Source: Rhynchonema sp. JSB1_4 | Lineage: Eukaryota; Nematoda; Chromadorea; Monhysterida; Xyalidae | Direction of reading: 5' to 3' | NCBI GenBank assembly: GCA_030248065.1 | Contig: JASAMV010006046.1 | Coordinates: forward strand, 1 to 48,345 | Length of the DNA stretch: 48,345 nucleotides | In this document: piece by piece, positions 13,835 to 24,973 of the stretch | Numbering within the stretch: the first letter of the stretch is position 1 | How the letters are laid out: each line of letters starts with the position of its first letter | Program-made: the position numbers and the translations under genes | The notes under the pieces: generated by a model | What the model saw: only the letters and a program-made list of their open reading frames with translations | Told to the model about the DNA's origin: nothing | The model's database searches: none

Positions 13835-14360
13835 CTAATTACATGGGTAACTACATATGTAGTTTACGCAATTTTATTTTCATGAATCCTCTTTATGTGT
13901 TATCGGGAGCTGCAGCAGAACAACAGTTGCCAGGACTACCTACAGTACATACCTGCACCAGTAAATTAACCTAGGAGTCAAGGGGCGGTATTTCCAGATT
14001 GTTGTAGATGCCTTTCTGCAATGCTTCCTTAGGTTTGTGAAGATGCAACCAGAATACAAAATGAGTGGAGGCGGGTCTGTCACTCATATGGGAGAACATG
14101 GTGGGTGAGCCTTCGCCTTAGAATTGAGAAAATAGCATCAAGTTCGAGCTATAAATTTCTGAGAAGGTCATGGTGGGCGTCAAGATACGATGGCTGGGCA
14201 AACGGTGACACATGGCCTAGAAAGATACTTGGTCGTGTTTCACATACAAATACCAGCGTAGAATATCCTGTACCTAATTGGCCGCGTTTTCCTGAATTTG
14301 AACTCTTTTAAACGTTTCCGTTTTGTTCTGAACCTAAACAGCATTAAAAAGAATTCAATT
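13835..14360. other. Intergenic, nothing recognised
   Basis: No credible open frame, RNA gene or repeat boundary was seen. A 68-codon open stretch (14,105-14,311) has no motif and no splice context. Confidence 0.4.
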
Positions 14361-15043
14361 TAAAGCTGCTGGTTAACAACCCTTCGACCGCGCTTGATCT
14401 TGGGGGGTAGTACATATAAACAAAGTTTGGACATCGTGTTACTCGACCCTAATCTGGTGAGCCGATTGGTTGCTTCCTGATGTTTCACGGCCACGTTGAA
14501 GTTTGCCCCTCGTGAAAAAAACCGAAAAAATTTGAAACGCTGCTGTGACACGAATAGGCTGTTTCAAAGTTTGACACTAGAGTGAGAGAAACCTCCAACA
14601 GTGTGCCGAAAACCGCAATGCACAATAGCTGTTGAAACGTCCGCATTGTTGAATAAAAAAATAAAAGGTTTCAAAAACCTGGCCATTTTTTGTTAGGATT
14701 TTCTACTCGTATAATTTTAAGCATCTGTGGTGAATGAAATAAGTTGTCAATTACAAATAAAAATCCTCTAATTATCAAGTTTTTTGTTTGTGCTCCCCAG
14801 TTTTCAAAACCCTACACAGCTCACACAATGTTTACCACAACACGCGCAAGGCAGCCATTCCACAGCGCACACACAACGACAACACACAGCCGGCACAGCG
14901 GCAACACAGCAATGTTTCAGCTGGCAAGCTTTGTTGTATGTGTGCGCTGTGGAATGGCTGCCTTGCGCATGTTGTGGTAAACATTGTGTGAGCTGTGTAG
15001 GGTTTTGAAAACTGGGGAGCACAAACAAAAAACTTGATAATTA

Positions 15044-16849
15044 CAGTACCGGTTGCATCTCTTGGCTGTTTTTCGCATGATTCATGCGGCATACCATGCG
15101 GCATGGTACCTCCTTAAGTATTGAATCATGCGAGAAATCATGCGGCATTATGCGACCCCATGCGAGCATTTTTGTCACCATGCGAGAATCATGCCGCATG
15201 ATTTTGGACCATGCGGCATGATTCTCGCATGATTGTGCTGACTTGGCTGCTGGTTTAGTTTGGCTCTGTTTGTGATCACTGGCGATTTATCAGCTCGTCG
15301 GTATCAGTAAAAATAAGACCAAGCCCCAACCAAAGACCAACCCCCTTTTTGTGTGCAGCGTGTAGCTGGCAAACTATTCTAAACATTCACCAAAAATTTT
15401 GTCTCAAAACGCTATGTACATTGAGTTACAGCATGTTGAAAACACCTGCTAGTTCCGGTTGGGGGTTGGTCTAGTTTCTTATTTTTGAAAAAGAAAACCA
15501 AGTTGGTTGGCGGAGGAATTTTCGCGGACAAAAAAGACCAAGCCCCAAAGCACACAACCCCGCAACACACACACACACACAAAAGATTGCTTCAGCACAT
15601 GAGTTGTTGCATAATCCCCAGCTGTGTGTGTGTTGTATTAGGGACTTTGCGCTCTCTCGGTGAGTGCGTCGCTGCTGGCCCGATCATTACGTTTATAATG
15701 TATCGTAAGGCGGCTTGGCTGTCGGCGTCTTTAGCACAGTGGCAAGCATATCTGACTGTGGTTGTGAGAGCCACGAGTTCGGAGCTTCTCACAGACAAGC
15801 TTTTTGATGTTTTTGTTTATGTTTTCAATGTGTAAATATCAATGATTTCAACAAACAGAAACAAACTTTTCACACCCGACGTTTGCTTCAAAATACAATC
15901 AGAAAAACCCGGCCCAAAAAATCGGGCCGGATAGGACCGGGCTGACTTTTTCTGAATCCGGCCATGCCGGACCGAAGTAACCCGGCCCGATTCCCACCTC
16001 TGTAACAAGCGTTTTGAATGATAATGCTTCTTTTAAGACATTTTAATGAACCCTGTATTAAATCATTTTCCAGCAGGTGAAAAATAAATGGCAGAGAAAA
16101 TGGGGGTTGGGCTATTTTTCGGTTTTCAACTGCTCCGCCAAGGGGCTTGGTCTATATTTATTTTTTTGTGAACTAAAACCAACCGACAAATAGCTTTGTT
16201 TTCCCTTGGATATGATGTTTCAAAGTCTACTTTTGTTTCTATGATGATCAGCATGCTCCCTTACGTAGACATGCCAAGCATCAGCCCACCGAACCAAACC
16301 GTGTTGGAAATGCGGTCAGGCCAACTTCAAATGCTTTTTTCTCGAAAAAGTGGTTTTGGGGGTTGGTCTTATTTTTACTGATACCGACGAGCTGTCAGCT
16401 TGAATGTAACGAGTATCCTGGTTGAATCTCACTTGAGATGTGCTTGAGAGAAGCATAAATCGTTATGTAGTTAACTACTTCGCTACTACACCTTTAAAAT
16501 CGAATTGCGGAAAAAAGTTTGTCATACACAGTATACCACATAAACATTTCTGTTAAAAGCTTTTTTGGCAAATTTTACGAATGTTATTTAGCCTGACAGC
16601 AGATAAACTGCCTGTGATCACGAACAGATCAAAACTAAACCAGCAGCCAAGTCAACACAATCATGCGATAATCATGCCGCATGGTCCAAAATCATGCGGC
16701 ATGATTCTCGCATGGTGACAAAAATGCTCGCATGGGGTCGCATAATGCCGCATGATTTTTCGCATGATTCAGTACTTAAGGAGGTACCATGCCGCATGGT
16801 ATGCCGCATGAATCATGCGAAAAACAGCCAAGAGATGCAACCGGTACTG
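15044..16849. mobile_element. Nested Tc1/mariner-like inverted-repeat element, 1,806 bp
   Basis: Ends CAGTACCGGTTGCATCTCTT and its reverse complement are flanked by TA (15,042-15,043 and 16,850-16,851). The flanking halves rejoin exactly into the right half of the host hairpin, so the insertion site and its TA duplication are confirmed by the mirror half at about 14,770. Its inverted arms extend at least 200 bp and contain dense CATGCGGCATGATT-type units. No transposase frame was found. Confidence 0.8.
15291..16394. mobile_element. Third-level inverted-repeat element inside the nested one
   Basis: CAGCTCGTCGGTATCAGTAA at 15,291 is mirrored at 16,394. The inverted match runs on through a TAAGACCAA stretch of about 30 bp. 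Several copies of GGGGGTTGGTCT-like sequence occur inside (15,465, 16,105 and 16,365 areas). I could not establish a target duplication. The 116-codon open stretch at 15,485-15,835 shows no family motif. Confidence 0.55.
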
Positions 16850-17439
16850 TAGAGGATTTTTATTTGTAATTGACAACTTATTTCATTCACCACAGATGCT
16901 TAAAATTATACGAGTAGAAAATCCTAACAAAAAATGGCCAGGTTTTTGAAACCTTTTATTTTTTTATTCAACAATGCGGACGTTTCAACAGCTATTGTGC
17001 ATTGCGGTTTTCGGCACACTGTTGGAGGTTTCTCCTCACTCTAGTGTCAAACTTTGAAACCGCCTATTCGTGTCACAGCAGCGTTTCAATTTTTTTCGGT
17101 TTTTTTTCACGAGGGGCAAACTTCAACGTGGCCGTGAAACATCAGGAAGCAACCAATCGGCTCACCAGATTAGGGTCGAGTAACACGATGTCCAAACTTT
17201 GTTTATATATACTACCCCCCAAGATCAAGCGCGGTCGAAGGGTTGTTAACCAGCACCTTTAAACGCAGCTACAATAATTATATACACAACACACGTGTAA
17301 TTTGTATTCACAGTGTCCAACGCAGCGGCATTGCGTGGGGCGCCGGAATATAAAAACTCACACTTTTAGTGCAAAATACAAAATGAAGTCAAAGTCTGCG
17401 GTCTAACGTGATCTTGTTACCGGTCACAAACACAGTTTT

Positions 17440-17835
17440 CTAAATGATCAGTGATGTACAAACTGAGTGTCCTAGTCGACCAACCAGTGTCACAGATTTT
17501 AGAACGCTATGGTTCATTTAAGTTGGCAGTCGTCTAACTTGTGTCATAAATTGCGGAACTTACAGTCGTGGTTCAACCGGTGATAATCTAGTCGTGCAAC
17601 TAGCGTCACAAGTTGCTCAACCAAGTGATTCAACTAAGCTAGTGATAATATAGTCGTCCAACTAGTCTCTCAAACTGCAGTACGTGGTGGTGCAACTTGT
17701 GATGATTGCAAGTCGTCAAGTGCAAGTCAGGTGGTGCAACAAGTCGTCCATTGACGGCGCGATAGTCTGGTAGTAACAGTAGAACCTAGTGATGGTATCA
17801 TAGTCGTTCGACCAGTGTTGCGTAGGCGATCGCCG
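17440..17835. repeat. Field of degenerate AGTCGTCCAACTAG repeats
   Basis: Variants of AGTCGTCCAACTAGTGTCAC recur irregularly every 60-100 bp (near 17,473, 17,528, 17,591, 17,652 and 17,801) with extra partial copies between. The pattern resembles a decayed satellite or the subterminal repeat clusters of large DNA transposons. The flanks 17,262-17,439 and 17,836-18,083 show nothing else. Confidence 0.55.
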
Positions 17836-18083
17836 ATCTTGTTCATGGAGGTAATTTCTTTTCAGTTGTGAATTGTGCTCTAGGTTGGACTTATCGTCAA
17901 TTTTTTGCATTGGATCTTTTCCTAACGTTACATCCTCACAAGTTTGTCGGTTGTGAAAGATTGATTTTAGTTCCAAATGCAAATGCATAAGCTTCCGTGG
18001 AAAGTTTGACTTGTGGTAACGCGGACCCATTTAACTCGCAGTTGATGACACAAACAATGGTGGTAACTCCCCGGCGAGCGCGC

Positions 18084-18336
18084 GGCGTATACCTTGGCTG
18101 TCGTCAAAGTGAACGAACAGGCTTGTTTTGACCCATTGTATCATCAGAAACTGTGTAAAAAAGTGTATGAAAGCCAGGGTGCTTGTTTTGATCCATTATA
18201 TCATCAGAAACTGACGGAAATACTGCATAGAGGACAAGGTGCTTGTTTTGACCCATTATATCATCAGAAACAAAGTGACAACGTGTGGTCACCACAACCA
18301 AGGTATACGGCGCTGCCTCCGGCACTTTTTTCCTAG
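18084..18336 (+). repeat. Three 60 bp in-frame repeats flanked by an inverted repeat
   Basis: Units at 18,121-18,180, 18,181-18,240 and 18,241-18,300 share a conserved first half and a divergent second half. One frame (18,094-18,336) stays open through all three and encodes ACFDPLYHQK three times at a 20-residue period, ending in a stop. GGCGTATACCTTGGCTGT (18,084-18,101) and its near reverse complement (18,294-18,311) bracket the block. It could be a small coding repeat or a MITE-like minisatellite. No promoter or splice evidence was seen, and the frame may be open only because the unit length is a multiple of three. Confidence 0.5.
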
Positions 18337-20033
18337 TGTCATTGTCCTCAGAGAAACAGTTGTTTCCCATCTCGTTGTATGATTATTCATGAATGAATTT
18401 CTTTGTTTCAGCTCGGGATTGGGATTTTGGCTTTGGCAGGCGGCTGTGCGACGACGAAAAACAAGGTCTACCCGTATGTCATGCAAATAAATGCTGTTTT
18501 ACAGACTAAAATAGCCTTTTTTTCATCTCAAACTGGCTGTTTTTTTCATCGTGGAAAGAAAAAAATAGCAAAAAAATGGTCATTGAGAAAAGGAAAAAAA
18601 TTGTTTTTTCCTTTTGTTTTCCTTTTTTTCCTATTAGGAAAAAAATGAGCAAAAAAATTTTTTCCGAACTCTGGGCCTAAGCCCAATAAAGAGCCTGAGC
18701 CTAATTATAAAAATGGAAAGTTGTGACAGATTAATATTATCTATTAGTAGAAGACACCATAAAAAATGAGAGCTTGATGAACGCAGCAATGAAAAGGAAA
18801 AAAACAAAGAAATAAGTGAAGGCAAAAAAGCCTAATGATTTTTTAGCCTTTTAGAAAGCGACGAACCTTTTTTATCAGTTTTTTATCAGTTCTTGTTTAA
18901 TCTCCTTTTGTTTCTTCAACGTCGACGTTTTGAATTGAACACCACCGATTGGGAATGCGGGTAGTTTGGGTGCACCTCCATGTTTTCCTTGTTTTGGGTG
19001 GTTTTTCGGCATGTCTGTAGAAAAGAGAACCATAATTTCTGAATGCAATCCGTTTCGACCCCATTTTTGTCAGCCTGAGATAAAGGAAAGTCAAATTTCA
19101 GACTGTCTTAGGATTTCAAACTTCCCCCACCAAAAGTCTTAGGGTTTCCCAAAAGGCCTTCTCAGGCAAGAAGACTGGGAGGTCGAATAAAGCGGGCAGC
19201 TTACTGCTAGTCGCACACTCAAACGAAACGCACGGTCAAACGCATAACATGAGGGAGGGCGGGAATTTGAAGAGACATGATGTCATATGACGGAAGTTGA
19301 GGGTGGAGGGAGTGGAAAAAATCGCATGAAAGTGTCGGTGGCCCGGTTTTCGCGGGTTTTTTTTTTGAATATGTGAGTTTGGTCCGGGAAATGTTGAATG
19401 CCTGAATCATAATTGCGCTGTTTTGAATATTTAACAAAAGTATTTTAATATGGGTGAAGATATGGAACATTTGTTTTGTAACTTTGAAATTTTACAGATT
19501 GAGATTTTTTAATCGCTGCGATATTTTGTTTTCTTTGTACGATGAGCGCTGATCTTGGCGGATCGATCTGTTTGAGTGGAAATTTTTTACGGGTATTTTT
19601 TTGAATTTTGGGGTTATGATGATCTGTAGTGAATGGAACTTTTTATTTTAATTTCAGAATTATCTTTGTCGTGATTTTCGACTGGCGTGCAATCCAGCGG
19701 TTCAAATTTTGGTTGGTTTTTTTGGCTTACGGGATCTGATCAAAACAGCGATTGTTCTGGCGAGGCGGGGGGGGTGTGTATCGTAAAAATCTAAATAGAG
19801 CGTTTCTCGGAATATGGATCGAAAATAAGACTGGATTTGTCCGGATAATAAACCGAATACCGAATAATAAAGTCTCGCCCTTGTCTTTGGGTTTTTACGG
19901 CAGGCACAGTAGGTAGGTTGTCGGTGTTCGTCTTGTACAGTACGTAGGTTGTGGCTGGAGCTGAGTTTTGATCAAAAGGATTTATTTTTTTGGCTTGAAA
20001 TTGAATAAAATTAGGATACTTGTCTGCGAATAG
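18337..20033. other. Spacer containing the onset of the C-poor block
   Basis: No gene recognised. Poly-A/T-rich stretches occur at 18,550-18,660. From about 19,230 rightward the plus strand becomes rich in G and T and poor in C, and stays so until the second palindrome's centre. The promoter of the RPA1 gene must lie here, but no clear element can be pointed to. Confidence 0.5.
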
Positions 20034-23000
20034 GTGGAAAATGGAGCGCTCTGGGCGAAATTTGTTTTTGGACGAGCTTTTGGTGAGTATTTAGACGTAG
20101 AAAATTTCGGTTTGCAGATAACGTTAGATGTTGTGGTATATAACCTCAAGCATGATGCTTTTCTCTTTGTTTGCGTGAAGTTCAGCAGTTCCGAAATCGA
20201 GCTCGCGTTGGCGTAGTTTGCCTATATATGGAGTGGAGTGATTTAGCTGGTTTTGTTGTAGGAGGCGAATGTGTTAGAGGAGTCAGTGGATGGCGAACGG
20301 GCGATTGTTTGGAGATTATCCGATGGAGTTTGCAGTTATTCAAGTATGTTTTCGGGCATGAAATGGGAGTTTTTTTAGGAAAATAAGAAAAAATATGTTA
20401 GGTAAAAAGGTATTCGGAGAAGTTTGGGTAGAATATATATAATTGGGAATAAATTGGTTTTGTTTTGCAGGGTGTGTTTTCTATGGAGCTTGTGACATTG
20501 ATGCAAATAGTCACCCTTTGATTGAGTTGCTGTCCTATCGATGGCGACCATTGGATGTCACTCAGTATGTTGGCGAATATTGATGAGTTATTTGTTTCAG
20601 TTGGAATATTTAAGATGGGATAGGAGCATTTCATTCGAAGATATTTGGAGTTTTTATTTTAGGCTTTGTTAATTTTTTTATTTGATTTGTTTCATGTCGA
20701 ACGACTGCATCAAGGTGATGATTGTCGATCAAGTGAGAGTGAAATGTGAGTTGTCTCCGATACTTGGCGAACCTGTGGAACTCTCGGACGTTTTGGTGCC
20801 AAGTAGGTGGTGTTTGTGTTATGAAATTGATTTTTAATAATATAATGTGCGTTAGTTGTGAATTTTGTTGGTAATTTCGAAATGATTTGTTGGTATTTTT
20901 TTGGATAGAATTTTAAGGACGTCCATCTATGACTGGTGGATCGAGAAAGATGGAGGCAGTGGTGGTGGAGCTGAAGTCGGATGTGTTGTGTTCTGGGAGT
21001 GATCGAAAAAGTGCGAATGTGGTGATTTCAGCAGGTTTGGTTTTAATATAATGTATATGTAAGTGAAGTGATCGGGTTTAAATTTTTATTCATTATTACA
21101 GATTGGATTCGAACCATGGTAGTTGACAGTGCGGCATGCGAGGTTGCTGCGAAACGACCACGCTCGAGTGTGACATCAATTGTGCCGATTTCAAATTTGA
21201 CGCCGTTGTCGCAGAAGTTTGTTTGAAGGAAATTTATTTCTATGGCAAATGTATAATATTTGGAATTTGTATTAGGAGGTGTTCTATAAAAATATTGTTG
21301 GATTTTTAAAGAGTTTTTTATTGTAAAAGTGGTTACAGCTGGTCGATTCGGGGAACGGTATTTCGGAAGGGTGAAGTGCGATCGTGGAACAAAAGTGGAT
21401 CGGAAGGCAAAGTTTTTGATTTCGATGTGGTGGATGATACGGGAGAAATTCGTGTTGTTGCGTTTCAAGGGAGCTGTGATCAGTTCTTCAACAACATATT
21501 TAGGGGTATGCAATGTTGCATAAGGTTAGTTCGATTTTGGTTGTGTAGTTTGGTCTCTGATTTATAGATTGTTGCATGATAAATAGAAATATTTTTTTGA
21601 GTTTTAGTTAAGAATTGAGCTTTTTGGTAAAAATTTAGAAGACTGGAGAAGAATATTGTATCATTGAAGATAGTTAGTTAATCATTGTTTAATATGTAAG
21701 TGAAATGTTTGTATTGTATTTTAAAATTTATTAAATGTCTCAGATTCGAATGTTTGTTTTTTAGTGGAGGACAGGTGAAATTGGTTGATAAACGGTGGTG
21801 CACATTGGATACGGATTATCAGATTGTGATCAATTCAAAAACCACGGTTGGATCAATTTTTTGAGTAATATACTGATTATAATGTATGTTAATGCTTATT
21901 AGTGGATATTTTGAAGTTAGTGGTGGAAAATTTGAACAGATCGATGATGGTTTGTGGGTGAAAGTGTGAGAAAAATAGAAATAATAATGATTTTATAGAA
22001 AAATTTTTGTGTAATTGGATTTTCAGATTGAGGAGATTGAGGGAGATGGCATAGGATCGAGTGTGAAATACAAGTTTGTGCGCTTGGCTGACATGCCAGT
22101 GGAGTCAGTGGGAGGTTAGTTAGTGATTTAAAATACAGATAGATTGAAAATGAACATAGTTTGCAGGTTAAGAAAAGTTTCGATACGAGATATATATATG
22201 TATATGTTGTGAAAATTTTTTTGTTAATAGTTTATGTAGTTTGAAAGAACAGAATGAAAGTCTGCATGATTCAGTTCTTTTACAGATGTGATCGGAGTTG
22301 TCGTGGGATTTGGAGAATACAACGATATTAGCACGAAGAATGACTCTGTTGTGTGGCGGTTTGATTTGAAACTGGTTGGTTTGTATTCTATTTTATTTTT
22401 TTGCGCAGTATGATGAGGTGTTTTAGAAATTTTGTTATAATTTTTGGTAGTAGGAGGCGTTATTATGATTTTTTTTGTAAGAGAAGGAGATTTTTGTGAG
22501 TGGTTTGAAAATATGTATTGAGAATTACATGAGAGTAACGTGATTCTGTTTACATGTAGGTTGATGAATCGAACGCTACGATACAGACTGTGGCTTGGGC
22601 TGGTCAGGCTGTGTTGTTGTATCAAATGGCGACTGATGTCAACGAACATCCCATTCTTGCGATTAAAGGATGTAGAATGCAAGAGTATAACGGAGGTTAG
22701 TATGGTGGGGAGTATGTAGTTGGTCGGGGGGCGGGAGAAACGTAGGTGCGTAGAGGTTTGTTAGATTTGTAATTCTTTGTATAGTTTGAAATAATGAGGT
22801 TTGAAGTTATTTAAAAATCTTTTTATAATAGCAAGTGATTTTACTTAATGGATTGGTTGAGAGGTGTTTTTAAAAAAATTTTGCAGGTCTGCAACTGACA
22901 ATATTGCCACAGGCTTCATTTGAATTCGATCCGGATATACCAGAATGTATTCGGCTGCGAGAATGGTATTCGAGAACATACAACGATTCGAATGCTGTTG

Positions 23001-24556
23001 CACTGTCGAAGGAACAGAGCTCGGGTACATTTAGATTATAAAAAGAAAATTGGAAGTATTTAGGTGTATTATGTGGGATTGGTTTATTGTGTTGAGAAGG
23101 TATAGGTGTTTGATTTGATGTGTGGTGCGAGAATATGTGAGAAAGTGCGGCGTTTTTTGAGTTTAATGGATATTTTGAATTATTATTAAAATTATTCAAG
23201 AAGTATACGTGTTTTGAGATGAAATTTATTTTGGAGAGAATGAGATGTTGCATGAGGAGGATTGTCGTATTTTTTTGGAGGTAATATGTATGGAGAGGTG
23301 AAGGTTAGGAATTTTTGTGACAAGTGGCGATTAGGAATGGTATTGGATTAGATCTTATATATTGAATAGATGAGATCTTATATATTGAATAGATGATAGT
23401 TAAGGGGTGGTGTTGAATAGCCTGGGAAATGTGGAGTAAGTCGGAATATGTTCTTTTGATTAATTTGGTATACAAAACAGCTATAGAATATTTTTGGATT
23501 TGTTCGATGATTGAGTTAAATATGACTGAAGAAAACATGATGTTTTAATATGTTTAGGGTATTTATGTGAAAGGTGTATAATTAAATTAAATATCATTTC
23601 AGATAAAGTGGTGTTGCTGGCATTTGCGAAAGACGCAATGGATCGAGGAGAAAGCGGTGGAGATTTGTATTTTGTTGCTGAGGTGCAGATTCTTCTGGTG
23701 GCGACAAATGAAATGCCGATCTATCGGGTAGATTATTATAAATGAATTGCATTTGTGTAAATTCAAAATGTAGCACGTTTGTTAATATTCTTTTGTACTT
23801 TAGGCGTGTGTCACGGACAAATGTGGCAAAAAATTGGAACAAGTGACGGATGGTCGATATCGATGTCCGAAATGTATGGAGACAAATTCGGCGTTTCAGT
23901 ATCGAGCTGTTATTAAGGTTTATTATGTTAAAATTATTTGGTGAACAGTATTTCATGATATATTTCGGAATTTGGGAGAAAATTTTTTGAGGTATTTGTC
24001 GGCGATTTCACGGACTCGATGTGGGTGACGATATTCGGCGATTATGTGGGACTGTTGTTTGGGTGCACGGTGGATGAATTGGGGGAATTGGCTGAAGCTC
24101 GGGTTGGTATGAAGGATATTAAATTGGATTTTTGAATAATGTGGAGTGTATTATTAGGTGTAGAAAGGAACGAGTTAGATAAATTTGGATTGGAGTGTGT
24201 GTTTAGATTTTTTTGCATATTTTGATGATTTCGTTGATTTAATTTATTTGTTTTCAGGCAGAAGGACTGAAGACAATGCTTGAACGTCCGCTATTCAATC
24301 GATATGTGATGAAGATTCGTGGCAGAATGCGTGAATTCAATGTGAGTGATTTGGTTATTTGCGCTTAAAATTTTGGGATTAGATTTAATAGAAGTCGAAA
24401 TTGTTATAAGTGGTAATTAGGATCATTTGATTAGTTTTGTGATGTTTTTTTTAGAATGAAAGTCAAGTGGAATGGAATGTGGTGCGTATGAAGCATTGTG
24501 ATCATTCGGCTTCGTCCGCTAGACTTAGTGCGGCATTGGATATTTTGAAACGTTAG
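20034..24556 (+). CDS. RPA1: Replication protein A large subunit (RPA70/RPA1)
   Basis: Seventeen exons join in phase to about 626 codons, close to the family's usual ~615: 20034-20135, 20262-20343, 20471-20564, 20696-20802, 20918-21034, 21102-21216, 21330-21524, 21765-21846, 22027-22114, 22286-22374, 22560-22695, 22887-23024, 23603-23727, 23804-23917, 23992-24102, 24258-24341, 24455-24556. Seen: an N-terminal RPA70N region ending in WRLSDG (res. ~1-125); the lead-in PISNLTPL to DBD-A, with KVFDFDVVDDTGEIRVVAF (res. ~200-300); DBD-B with DVIGVVVGF and PILAIKG (res. ~325-430); and DBD-C with the zinc ribbon C-x4-C-x13-C-x2-C (Cys ~492, 497, 511, 514), the exact RPA1 spacing. The protein coats single-stranded DNA in replication and repair. 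It is complete but divergent. The acceptor before 20,696 reads TTTCAT, not AG. A start at 20,041 with an extra small intron is possible. Confidence 0.9.
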
Positions 24557-24973
24557 AGGTGAACAATAATTGAAAGTATAATTTTGATGTTTTCATAATA
24601 GGTTTATATAGAAGTGTTTTTAAATTGCATTGTTGTGGAAATTGGTTTTGCATTTTTAGTGAATCAGAATTTGTGTAAGGATTGTTTTTCTTGCAGGTTT
24701 GGGTATAGGTTATTGTTATTTTGGTGTTTTGTTGGTTGGTATGTCAATTTTTCATATTAGTTTATTTTGTTAAAACGAAATTATTGGTTGAAATAGATGT
24801 AAAAATAAGATAAAATTGAAGATGAAGTTGAGTGTTTTTTTAGATTGTTTGTACGGTAAATATTTCCGTCACACTTGTGTATATTGCGTAGAGAAGTTTT
24901 ATTTTTATTTGAGTTTTATAGGTTTGCGATTGGAGTAAGGGTTAACTGAAATTGAACGATATATTAGTGGTTG
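24557..24973. other. C-poor spacer between RPA1 and the next gene
   Basis: The spacer is short (about 420 bp) and made almost entirely of A, G and T on the plus strand, like the introns around it. There is no AATAAA-type signal I would trust and no open exon. Continuation of the skew across it suggests read-through transcription or a common replication history. Confidence 0.5.

Larger units (their letters stand above)
14363..17259. mobile_element. Fold-back element (~1.09 kb) split by a nested insertion
   Basis: Ends AAGCTGCTGGTTAACAACCC (left) and the reverse complement of AAGGTGCTGGTTAACAACCC (right) are flanked by TA (14,361-14,362 and 17,260-17,261). Removing the nested element at 15,044-16,849 and one TA leaves about 1,089 bp, the same size as the element at 11,653. 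The two share their core (from the CATCTGTGGTGAATG region to the hairpin tip) but not their outer arms, so they are two subfamilies. Confidence 0.8.

Noticed and set aside
15900..16002. CCGGCCCGATTCCCACCTCTG, resembling the end of another hAT MITE
   Set aside because: Only one end is recognisable and no 8 bp duplication could be paired with it.
20041..20135. Alternative RPA1 start at 20,041 with a 35-base intron
   Set aside because: The donor and acceptor look fair, but the intron would be far shorter than all others. The continuous frame from 20,034 gives a better N-terminal RPA70N region.
21043..23956. Several minus-strand open frames of 120-156 codons
   Set aside because: They lie opposite RPA1 exons and C-poor introns. 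The skew removes stop codons on that strand, and the residues are low-complexity Asn/Ser/Thr/Ile/Phe-rich.
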